DNA from: Abyssisolibacter fermentans
GTDB lineage: Bacteria > Bacillota > Clostridia > Tissierellales > MCWD3
Assembly: GCF_001559865.1 (NCBI RefSeq)
Contig: NZ_LOHE01000042.1
Coordinates: forward strand, 1-45,238
Reading direction: 5' to 3'
Length of the DNA: 45,238 nucleotides
Position numbers and translations under genes: made by a program. The notes under the pieces are model-generated. The model saw only the letters and a program-made list of their open reading frames with translations. It made no database searches and had not been told where the DNA came from. Positions 42,260 through 45,238 of the stretch are shown piece by piece. The first letter of the stretch is position 1; each line of letters opens with the position of its first letter.

Positions 42260-43606
42260 ATGAAAAAAGTGGTTAGTACAGTTTTAGCATTAATATTATG
42301 TAGTGTATTTCTATTTAGTTATGGATTTGCAACTACATCAGATAATCAATTTAAGTTAACTGTTAATGATAATAACGTGGCAGTTAAATACGGAGTTTCA
42401 CCAACAGTAATAAATGATGTTGTATATGTACCAGCAAGAGAAGCTTTAGAGACGTTTGATGCTGATATAAAATGGAATGGAGAAACAAGAAGTGTTGATA
42501 TTAAACTTAATGATGTTAGTGTAGAAGTTAAGATTAATAGTAATATTGTAAAGGTTAACTCCAGACCATGCACATTAGAAGGAAAAGTTATAATAAAAGA
42601 TTCGAGAACATTATTACCTTTAAGTTTCTTTAGTACAGTTTTTGGAATAAATATTGATATTGACGAATCAACTAAAACTTTAAATGTTTCAACTAATATT
42701 GTAGATAAAGATAATGTAGATATTAATATAAACTACTTAGGGGGACCTTCGGCAGTGAGTCTAATAAAAATGCTAAAGGATAATCCTTATTTAGGGAAAA
42801 ACGTTAATGCTAATTATGAAATGTTAAAACAGGTATCTTTAATACAAGCTAATATGCTTAATAAAAAAGCTGATTTTATTGTAGCACCAACAAATTTAGG
42901 AGCAAACATTTATAATAAGACTGAAGGAGAATATGTTTTAGCAGATGTATATTCATGGGGAGTACTTCATCTATCAAGTACTGAGGATATAAAAGGATGG
43001 AGTGACCTTAAAGATAAAGAGATTTATTTAATTGGTAAAACAGGGACTCCAGGAATAGTATTTTCTAACTTGCTACAGTTAAATGGACTTGATATAAATA
43101 AAGATGTTAAACTAGTATATTTAAACAGTCCACAAGAATTAGCAACATATATGATAACAGGAAAAGCTACAACAGCAGTTTTACCTGAGCCTGTACAAAC
43201 ACAAGTTTTAATGAAAAATAAAAATGTTAAAGTTGTTATGAACATACAAGAAGAATGGGCTAAAAAGTATGACAATGATTTAGGCTTTCCTCAATCATCA
43301 ATATTTGTTAAAAAAGAACTAGCAGATGCTCATCCTGAGATAGTTAAAGCATTTTTAAGAGAACATAAAGGTTCTATAGAGTGGGTTAATATGAATAAAG
43401 AACAAGCAGGAATTAAGGGGCAAGAGCTGGGAATAATGCCTAATGCTAAGATAATTGAAAACTCTATACCAAGATGTAATTTAAAATATATGGATGCAAA
43501 AGATGCTAAAAAGGCAACAGAAGAATTCTTAAAAATATTGTTAGACTTTAATCCAAAATCTATAGGTGATAAACTTCCTGATGAAGGGTTCTATTATGAG
43601 AATTAA
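42260..43606 (+). CDS. NMT1/SsuA-like substrate-binding protein with stalk domain
   Basis: 448 residues from the ATG at 42260 (RBS TGGAGG). Signal peptide: MKKVVSTVLALILCSVFLFS followed by YGFA; no lipobox. Residues ~28-140 form a copper amine oxidase N-terminal/stalk domain (VVYVPAREALETFDADIKWN, LLPLSFFSTVFGINI), as found on clostridial wall-associated proteins. Residues ~155-445 are an NMT1/SsuA-type binding domain (NINYLGGPSAVSLIKMLKDN, KTGTPGIVFSNLLQLNG, SPQELATYMITGKATTAVLPEP, PQSSIFVKKELADAHPEIV), as in importers of nitrate, sulfonate, taurine or pyrimidine precursors. The unusual N-terminal domain may replace the lipid anchor, holding the protein at the surface. Confidence 0.87.
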   Translation: MKKVVSTVLALILCSVFLFSYGFATTSDNQFKLTVNDNNVAVKYGVSPTVINDVVYVPAREALETFDADIKWNGETRSVDIKLNDVSVEVKINSNIVKVNSRPCTLEGKVIIKDSRTLLPLSFFSTVFGINIDIDESTKTLNVSTNIVDKDNVDININYLGGPSAVSLIKMLKDNPYLGKNVNANYEMLKQVSLIQANMLNKKADFIVAPTNLGANIYNKTEGEYVLADVYSWGVLHLSSTEDIKGWSDLKDKEIYLIGKTGTPGIVFSNLLQLNGLDINKDVKLVYLNSPQELATYMITGKATTAVLPEPVQTQVLMKNKNVKVVMNIQEEWAKKYDNDLGFPQSSIFVKKELADAHPEIVKAFLREHKGSIEWVNMNKEQAGIKGQELGIMPNAKIIENSIPRCNLKYMDAKDAKKATEEFLKILLDFNPKSIGDKLPDEGFYYEN

Positions 43607-44423
43607 TGATAATAAAAATATACAATCAATACCAGACAATGATTTAAGAATGCTAAAAAATCAAAAGGGCTATAAAAATTATAGCCCTTTACTTAACAGT
43701 ATATATATAATTATTTCATTAGTGGTTATATTAATAGTTTGTACAATTCTTTCAAGTGTAATAGGTCAAGATGTAACATTTCCTCCTCCAATAAAAGTAT
43801 TTAAAAAATTACTTAGCATAATTAAAGAAGATGGATTTTTTATAACTGTTTTATCAACGTTTAAAACTTGTATAATAACATTTACTATAGCTTTAATAAT
43901 CGGAACTATATTAGGTTTTTTATCAGGGTTTTTTAAGCCTGTATTTTATTTATTACAGCCTATAATAACTATTATTAAAACTACACCTGTTATTTCAATA
44001 ATACTCCTTGCCTTAATATGGTTTAGAAAAATAACTCCAAATTTTGTTGGTTTTCTAATTACTTTTCCTGTAATATATAATAATGTTTTAGAAGGTGTAA
44101 GAAACATTGATGATGACTTAATAGAAATGGCATACATGTATAAAGTAAAAAGGCTTAGTATAGTTAAAAACATTTATCTGCCTTCAATATCATCATATTT
44201 ATTTGCAGCTATATCTATTGGTTGGGGTATGACAATAAAATCAGTTGTAACAGCTGAAGTACTAAGTCAGCCCGCAGTATCTATAGGAACTGCTTTGCAG
44301 GATGAGTCTATTTTTTTAGAAACAGCAGGAGTATTCGCATGGACAATAGTCATAATAATACTTTCTTTTATTGTTGAAACATTTTTTAGAGCATTACAGC
44401 ATAGATTTGAAAGCTGGAGGTAG
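43596..44423 (+). CDS. ABC transporter permease, SsuC/TauC-like
   Basis: 275 residues from the ATG at 43596 (RBS GAAGGG), overlapping the binding-protein gene by 11 bases. Six membrane segments with the conserved loop IDDDLIEMAYMYKVKRLSIV and the permease region TFKTCIITFTIALIIGTILG, as in BPD permeases that pair with SsuA/TauA-type binding proteins. It ends FRALQHRFESWR. It carries the transported molecule across the membrane. Confidence 0.88.
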   Translation: MRINDNKNIQSIPDNDLRMLKNQKGYKNYSPLLNSIYIIISLVVILIVCTILSSVIGQDVTFPPPIKVFKKLLSIIKEDGFFITVLSTFKTCIITFTIALIIGTILGFLSGFFKPVFYLLQPIITIIKTTPVISIILLALIWFRKITPNFVGFLITFPVIYNNVLEGVRNIDDDLIEMAYMYKVKRLSIVKNIYLPSISSYLFAAISIGWGMTIKSVVTAEVLSQPAVSIGTALQDESIFLETAGVFAWTIVIIILSFIVETFFRALQHRFESWR

Positions 44424-44429
44424 TTTTAT

Positions 44430-45140
44430 ATGTATAAAATAAGAGAATTAAATAAATCATACGAAAATCTTTGTGTATTAGAAGATTTAAACCTTGATAT
44501 TAAGGACAATATTATAACTTGTATTTTAGGTCCATCAGGATGTGGAAAAACTACTTTGTTTAATATAATGTCTGGAGTGCTAAAGCCTGATTCAGGATCA
44601 ATAGATGGTTTTGAAGATAAAACTATAAGTTATTTATTTCAAGAACCACGCCTTTTAAAATGGAAAACCGTTAAAGAAAATATTAGATTTGTTTTAGAAG
44701 ATAAAATGAGTGAAAAGGAAATTAATAGTACTATAGATAGATGCTTAGATGTAGTAGGTTTAAAAGAATATGAGAGTTATTACCCTAATAAGCTTAGTGG
44801 AGGGATGAAACAAAGGACTGCTATTGCTAGAGCATTTGCATATCCTGCAAATATTCTTTTAATGGACGAGCCTTTTAAATCTTTAGATTTAGAGCTTAGA
44901 ATGAATTTAATAACGGATTTTCAAAAGCTTCATGCAATTGATAATAAAACTGTTATCTTTATAACACATGATATACATGCAGCTTTAATGCTAGGAGATG
45001 AGATTGTAGTTCTTAGTGAAAAACCAACTAATATAAAAAAAATAATTATTAATAATGTACCTAAACATGAAAGAGGCTTAAATAATGAGCGTTCTTTAAT
45101 AATTCAAAAAAATTTAATAAATATAATAAAGGGTTTTTAA
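44430..45140 (+). CDS. ABC transporter ATP-binding protein, SsuB/TauB-like
   Basis: 236 residues. Walker [14 protein letters not shown]-loop YLFQEPRLLKWKTV, signature LSGGMKQRTAIARAF, Walker B ILLMDEPFKSLDL and switch histidine THDIHAA. The sequence and length match the SsuB/TauB/NitD ATPase family. It starts 6 bases after the permease stop, so the three genes form one operon. No terminator was recognised before the next repeat. Confidence 0.9.
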   Translation: MYKIRELNKSYENLCVLEDLNLDIKDNIITCILGPSGCGKTTLFNIMSGVLKPDSGSIDGFEDKTISYLFQEPRLLKWKTVKENIRFVLEDKMSEKEINSTIDRCLDVVGLKEYESYYPNKLSGGMKQRTAIARAFAYPANILLMDEPFKSLDLELRMNLITDFQKLHAIDNKTVIFITHDIHAALMLGDEIVVLSEKPTNIKKIIINNVPKHERGLNNERSLIIQKNLINIIKGF

Positions 45141-45166
45141 ATTTAAAAATAGTATCTATTATTTAT

Positions 45167-45238
45167 CCCTGATTTTTCATATAACGTTAAATAATATGCT
45201 GTATAATTCTGAATTAGAAGATTTCAGTGAATTCGAAG
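45167..45238. repeat. Dispersed repeat element, cut by the window edge
   Basis: CCCTGATTTTTCATATAAC followed by AATATGCTGTATAATTCTGA matches the left arm of the 29.0-kb element. The remainder continues beyond the window. Confidence 0.7.

Overview
The window looks like chromosomal DNA from a low-GC, endospore-forming anaerobic Firmicute of class Clostridia. The evidence is the very AT-rich sequence, frequent TTG and GTG starts behind strong GGAGG-type ribosome binding sites, two GerAB germination permeases, tiny YjcZ-like hydrophobic peptides, a 2-hydroxyacyl-CoA dehydratase activase cluster, and a CamA-like adenine methyltransferase. Genus cannot be fixed from sequence alone.

Layout. 0.1-3.5 kb: a Gfo/Idh/MocA oxidoreductase, an RpiR regulator and a coiled-coil lipoprotein. 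3.5-5.2 kb: small genes on the minus strand, including two tiny membrane peptides missed by length cut-offs, plus repeat elements. 5.2-7.6 kb: 22 tRNA genes on the plus strand with two consensus promoters; the 3' end is a tandem duplication with a decayed tRNA-Phe. 7.7-10.9 kb: a divergent pair, a YprB-like RNase H-fold nuclease and a CamA-like N6-adenine DNA methyltransferase. 11.2-17.4 kb: two unrecognised proteins, an SLH cell-surface protein and glutamine synthetase. 17.6-23 kb: a three-gene acyl-CoA dehydratase activase operon, two half-size Gate-domain membrane proteins and an HD-GYP phosphodiesterase. 23.1-27.3 kb: asparaginase, then agmatine deiminase divergent from a LuxR-type regulator. 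27.8-31.1 kb: cysteine desulfurase and ThiI, split by an acetyltransferase and two repeats. 31.5-36.8 kb: a TetR regulator, then a cupin-XRE regulator with potABCD polyamine uptake. 37-39.5 kb: DegV protein, a small Cys-rich protein, a transposase relic and a small CarA-like protein. 39.7-45.1 kb: tandem gerAB genes and an SsuABC/TauABC-like transporter whose binding protein carries a stalk domain.

The most unusual feature is a family of dispersed, AT-rich inverted-repeat elements (about 50 to 420 bp) with ends of the form CCCTGATTATTCATA. They sit next to genes at 3.6, 3.8, 7.6, 10.9, 15.3, 15.9, 29.0, 29.9, 31.1 and 45.2 kb. Their interiors are mosaics of shared modules with hairpins, some of which are exchanged between copies while the stem is kept. 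A second, nested unit of about 130 bp occurs twice, bracketed by TTATAA direct repeats, and another copy shows what looks like the empty site.

Polyamines are a second theme: agmatine deiminase with its likely regulator lies about 6 kb from a PuuR-type regulator and the potABCD importer. No complete defence island, prophage, CRISPR array or rRNA gene was seen.
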